Shown: positions 52,055 through 61,227, counted from the stretch's first letter. The stretch: 64,000 bases of DNA from JAJEFO01 sp965214325 (GCA_965214325.1 CBDCBG010000006.1:4464001-4528000); one strand, 5' to 3'. Numbers and translations are program-made. Notes: generated from the letters alone by a model not told the origin.

Positions 52055-53530
52055 GTGGCAATGGATATAGAAGAGTTCGTCGAGGCGAAGGGTCGAGACG
52101 AAAGGATCAAGGAAGTCCGCAAGAAGATCGACGAACTGGGCGTCGAGTACCTTTACCTTCAGTTCGTTTCGGTCACCGGCAAGATCATGGGCAAGGGCAT
52201 TCCCGCCGATCACTGGGAAAGCGTGGCCCAAAAGGGCTTCCAGCTCGTTTACGGCGCCACGGTCAATCTCTTCACCGACCGGGCTGGCAACTATCTGGGA
52301 TACGGCCCTGAATCTGCCGAACTGGTTGGAATTCCCGAGCCCGAGACGTTCATGCAACTGCCCTGGGCTCCGGAGATCGGACGGTTCTACTGCACGCTGT
52401 TCCGCAACCGCGAGGAAAGGCAGGATCCCGGAGCCTACCTCACTGCCGACTGTCGCGGCAATCTCCGCCGCCTGCACGCAGCCTTCCAGGAAAAGCACAA
52501 GCTGCAGCTTCGGATGGGAACCGAGCCCGAGATGATGTGGCTGAAATTCGACGAGAACGGCAAGCCCCGCGACGGCTACTCCAAGCCGTACTGCTATCAC
52601 ATCGATCAGTTCGAATCGCTTCGGCCGGTGTCCCTGCAGGTCATACGCTACGCGCGCAGGATGGGCCTCGACATGATCCAGGGCGACCACGAGGACGCGC
52701 CGGGCCAGCTTGAGCTCAACTGGGCGTTTGATGACGTGCTGCGCAATGCGGACCGCCTGACCACCTATCGCCAGATCTGTGCCCAGGTCGCCCGCGAGAA
52801 CGGAATCTTCGCCTGTTTCATGACCAAGCCGTTCATGGGCGTCTCGGCTTCGGGATGCCATCACAACATGTCGCTTTGGACCAAGGGCAAGGACGGCTTC
52901 AAGCCGACTGGCAACGATCCGGGGAAGCTGCCTGGAATGAAGGAGAACTATCTTTACGTTTCGGGTGGCGAGAACACGTTCATGCCCGACACCGATGACC
53001 CGCAGTTGCCGGGCGAGACCGGACTGAAGGCAATTGGCGGCGTGGTGAAGCATCTCCAGGCCCTGACCGCGATCGGGTGCTCCACGGTCAACTCCTATCG
53101 TCGGCTATGGGACACGGGCTTCTGGGCGCCGGTCTTTTCCGACTGGGGATTCCAGAACAGGACGACGGGCCTTCGCGTCTCGGCTCCCGGCCGGTTCGAG
53201 TATCGCTCTGTCGACTCCATGGTGAACCCCTATCTCATGGGGTCAACGCTTCTGGCGGCGATGGACGATGGCATCGACAACGACATCGATCCAGGCAAGC
53301 CGGAAGAACGCAACATTTACGAAGCGATGGCGGAAGGCAAGAAGGTTCGCAGGCTGCCGATGTCCCTCGGCGAGGCCCTGGATCATCTGGCGGGGAACAA
53401 GGTCGTTCAGCGCGGCCTCCCGGGCGAGATGTACCGGCTCTTCGAGGAGTACAAGCGCGACGAATTCGCGCGCTTCATGTCCACCGTCACCGAGTGGGAC
53501 AACGAGACGTACATGGAATGCCTGCCATGA
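52055..53530 (+). CDS. gmaS: Glutamine-synthetase family enzyme, probable gamma-glutamylmethylamide synthetase
   Basis: A 491-residue ATP-dependent ligase of the glutamine synthetase fold. Active-site landmarks: metal Glu in LRMGTEPEMMW and QGDHEDAPGQLELNWAFDD, the ammonia/nucleotide region MGVSASGCHHNMSLW, and RFEYRSVDSMVNPYL. It would couple glutamate to methylamine, or to ammonia if it is a GlnT-type enzyme; the three N-methylglutamate synthase genes directly downstream favour methylamine. It starts at GTG (52055), with an ATG two codons on; GGGAG precedes. About 50 residues longer than the GmaS proteins I know, so the assignment is provisional. Confidence 0.7.
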   Translation: MAMDIEEFVEAKGRDERIKEVRKKIDELGVEYLYLQFVSVTGKIMGKGIPADHWESVAQKGFQLVYGATVNLFTDRAGNYLGYGPESAELVGIPEPETFMQLPWAPEIGRFYCTLFRNREERQDPGAYLTADCRGNLRRLHAAFQEKHKLQLRMGTEPEMMWLKFDENGKPRDGYSKPYCYHIDQFESLRPVSLQVIRYARRMGLDMIQGDHEDAPGQLELNWAFDDVLRNADRLTTYRQICAQVARENGIFACFMTKPFMGVSASGCHHNMSLWTKGKDGFKPTGNDPGKLPGMKENYLYVSGGENTFMPDTDDPQLPGETGLKAIGGVVKHLQALTAIGCSTVNSYRRLWDTGFWAPVFSDWGFQNRTTGLRVSAPGRFEYRSVDSMVNPYLMGSTLLAAMDDGIDNDIDPGKPEERNIYEAMAEGKKVRRLPMSLGEALDHLAGNKVVQRGLPGEMYRLFEEYKRDEFARFMSTVTEWDNETYMECLP

Positions 53531-53601
53531 GCGCAGGCGTCTGGAGCCGGGTGCCCCTGCGGCGCCCATTGTCTGGATCGGGATTGGGGAGTCGCGCCTA
53601 A

Positions 53602-54537
53602 ATGTGCGGAATTGCGGGAATAATTCACAAGGGCCGGCGCTCGAACGTTGGTGCAGAAATGACGTCGATGTTGCAGGCCCTCAAGCATCGCGGGCCTGAT
53701 TCGACCGGATATGCAGTCTATGGAGATCCGGGGGACGGCGAATATGTCATGCGCCTCAAGGTGGCCGAGGCCGAGGACATGGAAACTGGCCGCAGCATCC
53801 ATGACCAGCTGGAAAGGCGCATCGAGGCCGTCGACGAGATTCTCGCCAGCCACGAGGCCGAGGTCAAGGTCAAGGAGCGGGTTCGGCCCTATGCGCTGCG
53901 CTACGTGCTGAACCATGATGGCGACACGGGCGACATGGCCGAGCATATCGAGGAAACGGAAGGGGTGGAAATCCTTTCGCTAGGCAATGGCCTGGAACTG
54001 ATCAAGGATCTTGGCGACGCCAGCAGCGTGGCCGAGGCGTACGGGATGAGCGAATTCGAGGGAACCCATGGCATAGGCCATACCCGAATGGCGACGGAAT
54101 CAGACGTCGACATCAAGTCGGCTCATCCCTACTGGGCGTTTCCCTACAATGACGTAAGCGTCGTCCACAACGGTCAGATCACGAACTACTGGATCATGCG
54201 CCGCGAGATGGAGCGGAAAGGGCACCGCTTCGTGTCGGATTGCGACAGCGAACTTCTCGCCGTCTACACCGCCCATCATCTGGCCAACGGCGTCGCTCTG
54301 GAAGAAAGCCTGCGCCGTTCCATTGACGAGATCGACGGCGTGTTCACGTACCTTGTCTGCACAAGGGACCAGCTTGGGATGGCCAAGGACACCATGGCCG
54401 CAAAGCCGCTCGTGCTCTACGAATCCGACGATCTCATCGCCATGGCTTCGGAAGAGGTGGCGATCCGCGCGATCTTCCCGGAGGAGATCGATACGCACGA
54501 TCCCTACGACGAGGAGGTTCGCGTATGGCAGGCGTGA
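53602..54537 (+). CDS. mgsA: N-methylglutamate synthase subunit A (class II glutamine amidotransferase; GlxB-like)
   Basis: A 311-residue N-terminal-nucleophile amidotransferase. MCGIAGIIHKGRRS provides the catalytic Cys2; LKHRGPDSTGYAVYG, GIGHTRMATESDVD and VVHNGQITNYW are the further glutamine-site motifs. It matches the glutaminase part of glutamate synthase and the stand-alone subunits GlxB/MgsA. In the methylamine pathway the set of three subunits moves the methylamino group from gamma-glutamylmethylamide to 2-oxoglutarate. It follows gmaS by 71 bp, and mgsB starts 76 bp later. Confidence 0.8.
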   Translation: MCGIAGIIHKGRRSNVGAEMTSMLQALKHRGPDSTGYAVYGDPGDGEYVMRLKVAEAEDMETGRSIHDQLERRIEAVDEILASHEAEVKVKERVRPYALRYVLNHDGDTGDMAEHIEETEGVEILSLGNGLELIKDLGDASSVAEAYGMSEFEGTHGIGHTRMATESDVDIKSAHPYWAFPYNDVSVVHNGQITNYWIMRREMERKGHRFVSDCDSELLAVYTAHHLANGVALEESLRRSIDEIDGVFTYLVCTRDQLGMAKDTMAAKPLVLYESDDLIAMASEEVAIRAIFPEEIDTHDPYDEEVRVWQA

Positions 54538-54613
54538 CATCCGGCCGCATTTCGGGCGGGGCCGAGATCCGCTTCGCGACGGCAGATGCAGGCAATGCAG
54601 AAGGAGTCGGCAA

Positions 54614-55483
54614 GTGTCTGGAATGAGTGACGCCGAACTCAGGGAAATGACCCAGGAAGAGCGAGTCAACGCTCTTGGCATGACGACCGAACAACTCACG
54701 GGGAAGTCGCTCCAAATCGAGTTCGACCCCGATGCGCAGGAACGGTTTGCCTACCCGTGGGCGCCCGATGTCGATTTCAACAAGCGCACCGAAGTCGATG
54801 CGGGCGATCTGACCAGCACCGAAGTCAATTCCCGAATTCGCGACCTGATGGCCGAGGGATATGGAACGATCGTGCTGCAGAACCCGCGTGGCAAGCATTC
54901 GCTGGCGGTCGGAATCCTGTCTCGGTTGAACCTGATCATAGAGGGCTCGACGGGGTATTTCGGGGTCGGCCTGATCGACGGCCCCAATGTTCGGATCAAC
55001 GGTCGCGTGGGGTGGTCCTGTGCGGAAAACATGATGTCCGGCTCGGTCGTCATCGAAAAGAACGCGGGTTCGACCTTTGGCGCGGCAATCCGTGGCGGCG
55101 ATCTGGTGTGCAAGGGATCGGTGGGGTCCCGGACCGGAATCGACATGAAAGGCGGCACGATCATTGTTGGAGGCGACACCGGCGCGCTGTCCGGCTTCAT
55201 GATGCAGCGGGGCCGGATGGTGGTCTGCGGAAACGCAGGCAAGAACCTCGGCGACTCGATGTATGACGGCACGATCTATGTCGGAGGCGAAATCCGGTCG
55301 CTTGGCGTCGACGCGGTTCCAGCCGATCTCACCGGGCTCGACAAGGAGTGGCTGACGCGAAAGCTGACCCAGTACGGGCTCGTGCCGGACAAGGGCGTGG
55401 ATCACTTCACCAAGATCGTCGCCGGGAAGCAGCTCTGGAACTACGACAACCTTGAGCCAAGCGAGAAGAAACTGATCCTGTAG
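54614..55483 (+). CDS. mgsB: N-methylglutamate synthase subunit B (GltB3/GlxC-like)
   Basis: A 289-residue protein resembling the C-terminal right-handed beta-helix domain of glutamate synthase (GXGXG repeats): SGSVVIEKNAGSTFGAAIRG, GGTIIVGGDTGALSGFMMQR, GRMVVCGNAGKNLGDSMYDG. I chose the GTG at 54614 with AAGGAG 7 nt upstream; an ATG nine bases later would give MSDAEL. It is structural, linking the amidotransferase and FMN subunits. Confidence 0.82.
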   Translation: MSGMSDAELREMTQEERVNALGMTTEQLTGKSLQIEFDPDAQERFAYPWAPDVDFNKRTEVDAGDLTSTEVNSRIRDLMAEGYGTIVLQNPRGKHSLAVGILSRLNLIIEGSTGYFGVGLIDGPNVRINGRVGWSCAENMMSGSVVIEKNAGSTFGAAIRGGDLVCKGSVGSRTGIDMKGGTIIVGGDTGALSGFMMQRGRMVVCGNAGKNLGDSMYDGTIYVGGEIRSLGVDAVPADLTGLDKEWLTRKLTQYGLVPDKGVDHFTKIVAGKQLWNYDNLEPSEKKLIL

Positions 55484-55528
55484 CGGCAGGGCACGCGAGC
55501 TCCGCCGAGAATCCGAAAGGAAAGAGAC

Positions 55529-56890
55529 ATGGCTGACGATGGCCGGATCAAGAAACCGCTGGACCGCGACGTGAATCGCATCGGCGACAGCTTCATCTTT
55601 CCGCCGCATGTCATCGACGACATCCACATCAAGTCCGAGCTTGGCCGCTACCGGATGCGGGGCTTTTCGCTCTTCAAGAAGATTCCGCACTGGGACGATC
55701 TGACCTTCCTGCCCGGGACGCTGACGCGCTTCGTCATCGAGGGCTACCGCGAGAAGTGCGAGACCAGGACCGTCATCGGTCCGCGCGCAAAGCGGCCGCT
55801 CGAACTGGACATTCCTGTTTACGTGACGGGCATGAGCTTCGGAGCGTTGAGCTACGAGGCCAAGACGGCGCTTGCGCGAGGCGCCACGATGGCGGGCACG
55901 GCAACCTGTTCGGGCGAGGGGGGAATGATCCCGGACGAGCGACGCTACTCCTCGAAGTGGTTCTACCAGTGCATCCAGTCGCGCTACGGATTCAATCCGC
56001 ATCATCTGGTGCTGGCGGATGGCTGCGAGTTCTTTATCGGCCAGGGTTGCAAGGTCGGGCTCGGGGGGCACCTGATGGGCCAGAAGGTGACCGACCAGGT
56101 GGCGGAGATGCGATCCTTGCCCGCCGGCATCGACCAGCGGTCGCCGGCACGTCATCCCGATTGGCTCGGACCGGACGACCTGGCGCTGAAGATCCAGGAA
56201 ATCCGGGAGGCCACGGACTGGCAGATCCCGATCCAGCTCAAGCTTGGTGCGGCCAGGGTCTATGACGACGTCAGGATGGCGGTCAAATGCGACCCCGACT
56301 CGATCTACATAGACGGGATGGAAGGCGGAACCGGTGCAGGTCCGCATCTCGCAACCGAGGAGACCGGCGTGCCGGGAATGGCCGCGATTCGCCAGGCAAG
56401 AAAGGCAATCGACGACCTTGGCAAGCGCGGCGAGATCAGCCTCGTCTATGCTGGCGGCATCAGAAACGGAGCGGATGTCGCAAAGGCGGTCGCACTTGGC
56501 GCCGATGCCATTGCGCTAGGCCATTCCGTCATGATGGCCCTTAACTGCAACAAGGACATTCCGGAAGCCGACTTCCCGGAGGAAATCGGTGCCGAGCCGG
56601 GGTATTGCTACCACTGCCATTCCGGCCGGTGCCCGGTCGGCGTGGCAACGCAGGATCCGGCCCTGCGGTCACGGCTTGACCCTGACGAGGCGGCCGAGCG
56701 GGTCTACAATTTCCTCCACACCCTGACGATCGAGGCACAGCTGTTTGCGCGTGCTTGCGGCAAGACGCACCTGCACTCGCTGGAACCCGAGGATCTTGCC
56801 GCCCTGACAATGGAAGCGTCGGCCATGGCAGGCGTGCCGCTCGCGGGCACGAACCACACTGTCGGCATAGACGACTATCACCACCTGTAG
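55529..56890 (+). CDS. mgsC: N-methylglutamate synthase subunit C (FMN-binding glutamate synthase domain; GlxD-like)
   Basis: A 453-residue subunit like the central FMN barrel of glutamate synthase. Motifs: PVYVTGMSFGALSYEAKTAL, CSGEGGMIPDERRYSSKWFY, the flavin/phosphate site YIDGMEGGTGAGPHLATEET and the 3Fe-4S cysteines in CYHCHSGRCPVGVATQDP. It would form N-methylglutamate, or glutamate, from 2-oxoglutarate. GAAAGGAAAGAG precedes the ATG. The homologue GlxD occurs beside soxBDAG in rhizobia, as here before IS insertion. Confidence 0.85.
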   Translation: MADDGRIKKPLDRDVNRIGDSFIFPPHVIDDIHIKSELGRYRMRGFSLFKKIPHWDDLTFLPGTLTRFVIEGYREKCETRTVIGPRAKRPLELDIPVYVTGMSFGALSYEAKTALARGATMAGTATCSGEGGMIPDERRYSSKWFYQCIQSRYGFNPHHLVLADGCEFFIGQGCKVGLGGHLMGQKVTDQVAEMRSLPAGIDQRSPARHPDWLGPDDLALKIQEIREATDWQIPIQLKLGAARVYDDVRMAVKCDPDSIYIDGMEGGTGAGPHLATEETGVPGMAAIRQARKAIDDLGKRGEISLVYAGGIRNGADVAKAVALGADAIALGHSVMMALNCNKDIPEADFPEEIGAEPGYCYHCHSGRCPVGVATQDPALRSRLDPDEAAERVYNFLHTLTIEAQLFARACGKTHLHSLEPEDLAALTMEASAMAGVPLAGTNHTVGIDDYHHL

Positions 56891-56906
56891 GGAGGGACCT
56901 GGCGCA

Positions 56907-57320
56907 ATGGCCGGAACACAATATCGCGGTTCAGAGATCAAGGACGTCGACCAGTTCATCAAGGATGCAGCCGGACTCCATTCCGAACGCGAGAAGGAGA
57001 TCGGACAGCATATCGGCTATCGCTACGACGTGAACCTGGTACCCGACTACGGCCGCCTGACGCCGTTTCTTCGCAAGTACATGGAGTTCATGGGCTGGGA
57101 CGACCTGAACTGGCTTGAAGACGTCCACATGGGTTACGAGGAGGGCATGCCGGCCGTCTTCGATCGCAACGTGAACGGTTGGGTCCGGATACCGGACAGC
57201 ATTGACTTGCCCGACAATCAGCAGGACCGTGACATGATTGCGCGCGAGCTTCTCCTGAAGTTCCAGATGTCAGATCGTCACCCGCTGGTTTCGCTCCGGA
57301 AAGCCTACACGAAGTTCTGA
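56907..57320 (+). CDS. Conserved small protein of the methylated-amine operon, function unknown
   Basis: A 137-residue soluble, acidic protein with no signal peptide, membrane segment or Cys cluster. Distinctive stretches: EREKEIGQHIGYRYDVNLVP, then RKYMEFMGWDDLNWLEDVHM, then QQDRDMIARELLLKFQMSDR near the end. GGGAGGGACCT lies before the ATG at 56907, 16 bp after mgsC, and the next gene begins 1 bp after its stop, so it is certainly co-translated. I do not recognise the family. Its place suggests an accessory subunit or enzyme of the N-methylglutamate or amide branch. Confidence 0.75.
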   Translation: MAGTQYRGSEIKDVDQFIKDAAGLHSEREKEIGQHIGYRYDVNLVPDYGRLTPFLRKYMEFMGWDDLNWLEDVHMGYEEGMPAVFDRNVNGWVRIPDSIDLPDNQQDRDMIARELLLKFQMSDRHPLVSLRKAYTKF

Positions 57321-57321
57321 C

Positions 57322-58173
57322 ATGCCAAGCCCGCTGCATATCGCCTGCCTCCAGACACGGCCCATGCCCAGCATGGGAGCGGCCATCAACGAGGCGGTGC
57401 CGATGGCGGAAGCGGCGGCGCAGTCGGGAGCGGAAATGCTGTTCCTGCCCGAATACTGCGGCGGGCTCGTTTCGGACGGACCGCGGCTTCGCCCCCCGTC
57501 GGCACGGGAAGAGAGCCATGATGTGCTGGCAGCGCTGAGAGAGGTGGCTGCGCGCCTGAGCGTCTGGATGAACATCGGTTCGCTCGCCGTGAACGGGCCG
57601 GACGGAAAGATCCTGAACCGTGGCTACATGATTGACCCTGCCGGCGAGATCTTCGGGCGCTACGACAAGATCCACCTGTTCGATGTCAGTCTTGCCGACG
57701 GTGCCGTGTACCGGGAAAGCGACACGGTTCAGCCGGGTGACACCGCCGTGGTCTACGAGACGCCCTTGGCCGTCCTGGGTCACACCATCTGCTATGATCT
57801 CCGCTTCGCCGGGCTGTTCCGCGACCTGGCGAAGGAAGGTGCCGAAGTCATTGCCTGTCCGGCGGCCTTCACGAAGACGACCGGAGAGGCGCATTGGCAC
57901 GTTCTGAACCAGGCGAGGGCGATCGAGAACACGTGCTTCATCGTTTCGGCTTGTTCCGTGGGACCCATTTCCGGCGGCGGCGCGTCATTCGGCCATTCGC
58001 TCGTCGTGGGCCCATGGGGGGAGATGCTGTGCGACGGAGGCGTCCGGCCGGGCGCGGTTCATGCGCATCTGGATCTTGGTCTCGTGCAGGAAACCGCGTC
58101 GCGGATTCCCAGCCTTGGCCATGACAGGGACTATCGCTTCAGGCGCGACAGGGCGGCGAGGAAAGTGGCATGA
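57322..58173 (+). CDS. Carbon-nitrogen hydrolase (nitrilase superfamily, Nit1/omega-amidase-like)
   Basis: A 283-residue amidase. The catalytic triad is clear: Glu in MLFLPEYCGGLVSDG, Lys in GRYDKIHLFDVSLAD, Cys in LGHTICYDLRFAGLFRDLA. The GHTICYDLRF form is typical of deaminated-glutathione amidases and related omega-amidases acting on glutamine-like amides. Given its position after gmaS/mgsABC it could hydrolyse a gamma-glutamyl or alpha-keto amide formed as by-product. It starts 1 bp after the preceding stop and overlaps the next gene by 4 bp (ATGA). Confidence 0.88.
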   Translation: MPSPLHIACLQTRPMPSMGAAINEAVPMAEAAAQSGAEMLFLPEYCGGLVSDGPRLRPPSAREESHDVLAALREVAARLSVWMNIGSLAVNGPDGKILNRGYMIDPAGEIFGRYDKIHLFDVSLADGAVYRESDTVQPGDTAVVYETPLAVLGHTICYDLRFAGLFRDLAKEGAEVIACPAAFTKTTGEAHWHVLNQARAIENTCFIVSACSVGPISGGGASFGHSLVVGPWGEMLCDGGVRPGAVHAHLDLGLVQETASRIPSLGHDRDYRFRRDRAARKVA

Positions 58174-58814
58174 GCGCACGTGTTGCCGCACTTGGAGAGA
58201 CCGGCTCGTCCGCGCCGCTCAGGACGGCATTTCTCAAGTGGCAATGCCGTGTTCGGCAACTCGCAATGCGCGACAGCTCGGGAAGACCCGATGACGCCGT
58301 CACTCCGGCCCTGTACCTGCCAGGCCGCGACGAGGCCTTCGGTCGCTTCGTCACGGTCCTGAACAGGTCGCCGGCGCACTCGTTGACGCCCGAGATGACG
58401 CATATGGCGGCAAGAACCAATGATCCTGCACAGCGGCGTGAAGCCGCCTTGGAGTACCTTTCGGCCACCTACTACCAAAGCGCCGCACGGTTCTCGGACG
58501 TCTTGACTGCCACCTTTCCTCCCGGGTCGATCATCGCGGCCAGAATCCGAAAGGCTCAGGAAGTCCGTTTGCATTTCGATGCCTATGCACGAGAGTTCAC
58601 GCTTTCTTGCCGCGTCTGGAAACTGGCTCCACGGAATCCGCTTCATGAAGCGACGGTGGCGCACAACAAGCTCTTCAACCCGTCTCTGCCGCCCGGAATC
58701 GAAATTCTGGGCTTCGAGCCCGATTGGAACATGTCGACATCGGAACCGGAAGTGTCCCGAAATGCGCTTCCGGCGCCGACCAGCATAGAGAAACTTGTGG
58801 AGGACTCGCCATGA
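58170..58814 (+). CDS. Conserved protein of the methylated-amine operon, function unknown
   Basis: A 214-residue protein without signal peptide or membrane segments. Recognisable stretches include RTAFLKWQCRVRQLAMRDSS, YLPGRDEAFGRFVTVLNRSP and QEVRLHFDAYAREFTLSCRV. Its start overlaps the amidase stop and its own stop overlaps the tmm start (ATGA both times), so translation is coupled on each side. I do not recognise the family. Being locked between an amidase and trimethylamine monooxygenase points to a role in that pathway, for instance assembly, folate handling or regulation; none is shown by sequence. Confidence 0.75.
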   Translation: MSARVAALGETGSSAPLRTAFLKWQCRVRQLAMRDSSGRPDDAVTPALYLPGRDEAFGRFVTVLNRSPAHSLTPEMTHMAARTNDPAQRREAALEYLSATYYQSAARFSDVLTATFPPGSIIAARIRKAQEVRLHFDAYAREFTLSCRVWKLAPRNPLHEATVAHNKLFNPSLPPGIEILGFEPDWNMSTSEPEVSRNALPAPTSIEKLVEDSP

Positions 58815-60148
58815 AAAAGCGCGTGTGCGTGATAGGAGCCGGGCCGTCGGGACTGGCGCAATTGCGAGCGTTTCAGGCCGCGGCTGAAACGGGCGCGGAG
58901 GTTCCGGAGGTCGCCTGCCTGGAGAAACAGGGCGATTGGGGAGGGCTGTGGAACTATACGTGGCGCACGGGCGTGGACGAGCACGGCAACCAGTGCCATG
59001 GCTCCATGTACCGCTACCTTTGGTCAAATGGCCCGAAAGAGGGCCTGGAATTCGCGGACTACACGTTCGAAGAGCATTTTGGCAAGCCAATCGCCAGCTA
59101 TCCTCCCAGGGCGGTGCTGTTCGACTACATCAAGGGACGGGTGGAGAAGGCCGGCGTCCGCGACCAGATCCGTTTCAACACGATCGTGCGTGACGTCCGC
59201 ACGCTTGACGGCGGTGGTTTCGAGGTTACCTCGCGCGACGAGGTCGCGGACGCGGAATTCCGCGAGAGCTTTGACCATGTAGTTGTAGCATCGGGCCATT
59301 TCTCGGTTCCGAACGTGCCCGAGTATCCCGGCTTCGAGGCCTTCAACGGCCGCATACTGCATGCGCATGACTTCCGTGATGCGCGCGAATTCACAGGCCA
59401 GGATGTCCTGATTCTAGGAACTTCGTACTCGGCCGAGGACATCGGGTCCCAATGCTGGAAGTACGGGGCGAAGTCAGTCACGTCATGCTGGCGGACCGCT
59501 CCGATGCCTTACGAATGGCCCGACAACTGGACGGTCGTGCCGGCGCTTGAGATGGTCGAAGGGCGCACGGCGCATTTCAAGGACGGGACGTCGAAGGAGG
59601 TTGACGCAATAATCCTGTGCACGGGATATCTGCACCATTTCCCGTTCCTTCCGGATGAGCTGAGGCTGAAGACACCGAACGTCCTTGCGTCAAACGACTT
59701 GTACAAGGGTGTCGTCTGGAACATCAATCCGGACCTCTTCTATCTCGGGATGCAGGACCAGTGGTTCACCTTCAACATGTTCGATGCCCAGGCCTGGTAC
59801 GTTCGCGACATCATCATGGGCCGGATCGAGGTTCCGGACCTTGCTGCCCGCGAGGCCGATGTCAAGGCGCGGCAGGAGGCTGAAGCGGCTCTCGAGGACG
59901 ACTATGCCTGCATCGACTATCAGGCCGACTACACCAGGGAACTGATCGCCGACACGGACTATCCGAGCTTCGACATTGAGGCGGCCTCCAAGGCGTTTCG
60001 CGAGTGGAAGAAGCACAAGAAGAAAGACATCATGACGTTCCGGGATCACGGCTATTCCAGCCCGATGACCGGCACGGCGGCGCCTCCGCACCACACGCCG
60101 TGGAAGGATGCACTTGATGACAGCCTGGAAGACTACCTGAGAACCTGA
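58811..60148 (+). CDS. tmm: Trimethylamine monooxygenase (flavin-containing)
   Basis: A 445-residue flavin monooxygenase that oxidises trimethylamine to TMAO with NADPH and O2. It opens KKRVCVIGAGPSGLAQLRAF (FAD site), has the FMO fingerprint FNGRILHAHDF, the NADPH site LILGTSYSAEDIGSQ, and the characteristic WSNGPKEGLEFADYTFEEHF and GMQDQWFTFNMFDAQAWYVR of bacterial Tmm. It is soluble and lacks the membrane tail of animal FMOs. The start overlaps the preceding gene by 4 bp; the TMAO importer genes follow. This is the strongest pointer to methylated-amine use by the organism. Confidence 0.93.
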   Translation: MKKRVCVIGAGPSGLAQLRAFQAAAETGAEVPEVACLEKQGDWGGLWNYTWRTGVDEHGNQCHGSMYRYLWSNGPKEGLEFADYTFEEHFGKPIASYPPRAVLFDYIKGRVEKAGVRDQIRFNTIVRDVRTLDGGGFEVTSRDEVADAEFRESFDHVVVASGHFSVPNVPEYPGFEAFNGRILHAHDFRDAREFTGQDVLILGTSYSAEDIGSQCWKYGAKSVTSCWRTAPMPYEWPDNWTVVPALEMVEGRTAHFKDGTSKEVDAIILCTGYLHHFPFLPDELRLKTPNVLASNDLYKGVVWNINPDLFYLGMQDQWFTFNMFDAQAWYVRDIIMGRIEVPDLAAREADVKARQEAEAALEDDYACIDYQADYTRELIADTDYPSFDIEAASKAFREWKKHKKKDIMTFRDHGYSSPMTGTAAPPHHTPWKDALDDSLEDYLRT

Positions 60149-60155
60149 ACGACAA

Positions 60156-60172
60156 CGCGGGAACAACCCGCG
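60156..60172 (+). promoter_or_regulatory. Short hairpin between tmm and tmoX
   Basis: CGCGGG, loop AACAA, CCCGCG, 8 bp after the tmm stop. No T run follows. It may protect the upstream mRNA end or attenuate transcription into tmoX. Confidence 0.35.
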
Positions 60173-60228
60173 GGCGGCGCAAGCTTCGAGTTTCAGCAGC
60201 CTGAGCGCTGCACAAAACGGAGGAAGAC

Positions 60229-61176
60229 ATGAAGAAGCTATCTGCAATGGTGTTGGCAACAGTACTGGCCACACCGTTTGCCGCGAATGCGGCGGACAGC
60301 GAAGATCCGATCATCATACCGATTCACAACTGGTCAAGCCAGATCGTGATGTCGAACGTGGTCGGGCAGATGTACGAGGAAATGGGCCTTAACGTCGAGT
60401 TTGTCACGACCGACAGCCAGGCGGTATACGAGTCGGTCCGGCTCGGAGATGTCGCCCTGGAACTGGAGGTCTGGGAAGGCGCGTTCGGCCATTCCTTCCG
60501 CGAGGCGCTCTCGAAGGGGGGCCTTCATGACGCAGGTGACCATGACGCCGTCACCCGCGAGGACTGGTGGTATCCGATGTGGACCAAGGATGCGTGCCCG
60601 GGGCTGCCGGACTGGCAAGCGCTGAATGACTGCGCAGAGGTCTTTGCAACGGCGGAATCCGGCGGCAAGGGTCGCTATCTCGACGGCCCGGTGGACTGGC
60701 TGAAGCATGGCAAGGAGCGTGTCGAGGCACTCGGCATGAACTTTGTCGTGGTGAACGCGGGGTCGGCGGCGGCTCTCTGGGCCGAGATCGGCTCTGCGGA
60801 ACCCGAGCAGCGCCCGGTCGTCGTGTTCAACTGGACACCGAACTTTGCCGAAGCCGTCTGGCCCGGCGAATTCGTCGAGTTCCCGGCATGGGAGGACGGT
60901 TGCGACTCCGATCCCTCCAAGGGTCCGAATCCGGACGCGCTGTACGACTGCGGCAATCCCGCCAACGGCTATCTCAAGAAGGCCGCCTGGGACGGAATGC
61001 AGGACAAGTGGCCGAGCGCCTACTGCGTGCTGACCAAGCTCAGCTTCACGAACCCGCAGATCGCGGAAATGGCAAAGCTCGTCGACACGGACGAGCTTGA
61101 GCCGGAAGAAGCGGCGGACGAATGGCTGGCGGCAAACCGCGACGTCGTTGATCCCTGGATCAACTCCTGCATGTAG
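60229..61176 (+). CDS. tmoX: TMAO ABC transporter substrate-binding protein
   Basis: A 315-residue binding protein of the glycine betaine/OpuAC class. The signal peptide is KKLSAMVLATVLATPFAANA, then ADSED. Ligand-pocket aromatics typical of quaternary or N-oxide ligands are seen in IIPIHNWSSQIVM, VALELEVWEGAF, DWWYPMW and VVFNWTPNFAEAVWPGEFVE. Position directly after tmm, with an ATPase and a large permease following, matches roseobacter tmoXWV, where TmoX binds TMAO. Choline or betaine binding cannot be ruled out by eye. Confidence 0.85.
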   Translation: MKKLSAMVLATVLATPFAANAADSEDPIIIPIHNWSSQIVMSNVVGQMYEEMGLNVEFVTTDSQAVYESVRLGDVALELEVWEGAFGHSFREALSKGGLHDAGDHDAVTREDWWYPMWTKDACPGLPDWQALNDCAEVFATAESGGKGRYLDGPVDWLKHGKERVEALGMNFVVVNAGSAAALWAEIGSAEPEQRPVVVFNWTPNFAEAVWPGEFVEFPAWEDGCDSDPSKGPNPDALYDCGNPANGYLKKAAWDGMQDKWPSAYCVLTKLSFTNPQIAEMAKLVDTDELEPEEAADEWLAANRDVVDPWINSCM

Positions 61177-61197
61177 AGCGGGCGGATTGACAAGAAG

Positions 61198-61227
61198 ACC
61201 CTCTCCGCACCAGCATGCGGTGAGGGT
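61198..61227 (+). promoter_or_regulatory. Intergenic hairpin between tmoX and tmoW
   Basis: ACCCTC and CCGCA pair with TGCGG and GAGGGT around loop CCAGCA, giving 11 pairs with one T-T mismatch. It lies in the 66-bp gap after the binding-protein gene. Such hairpins often stabilise or partly terminate transcripts so that the binding protein is made in excess. Confidence 0.55.
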
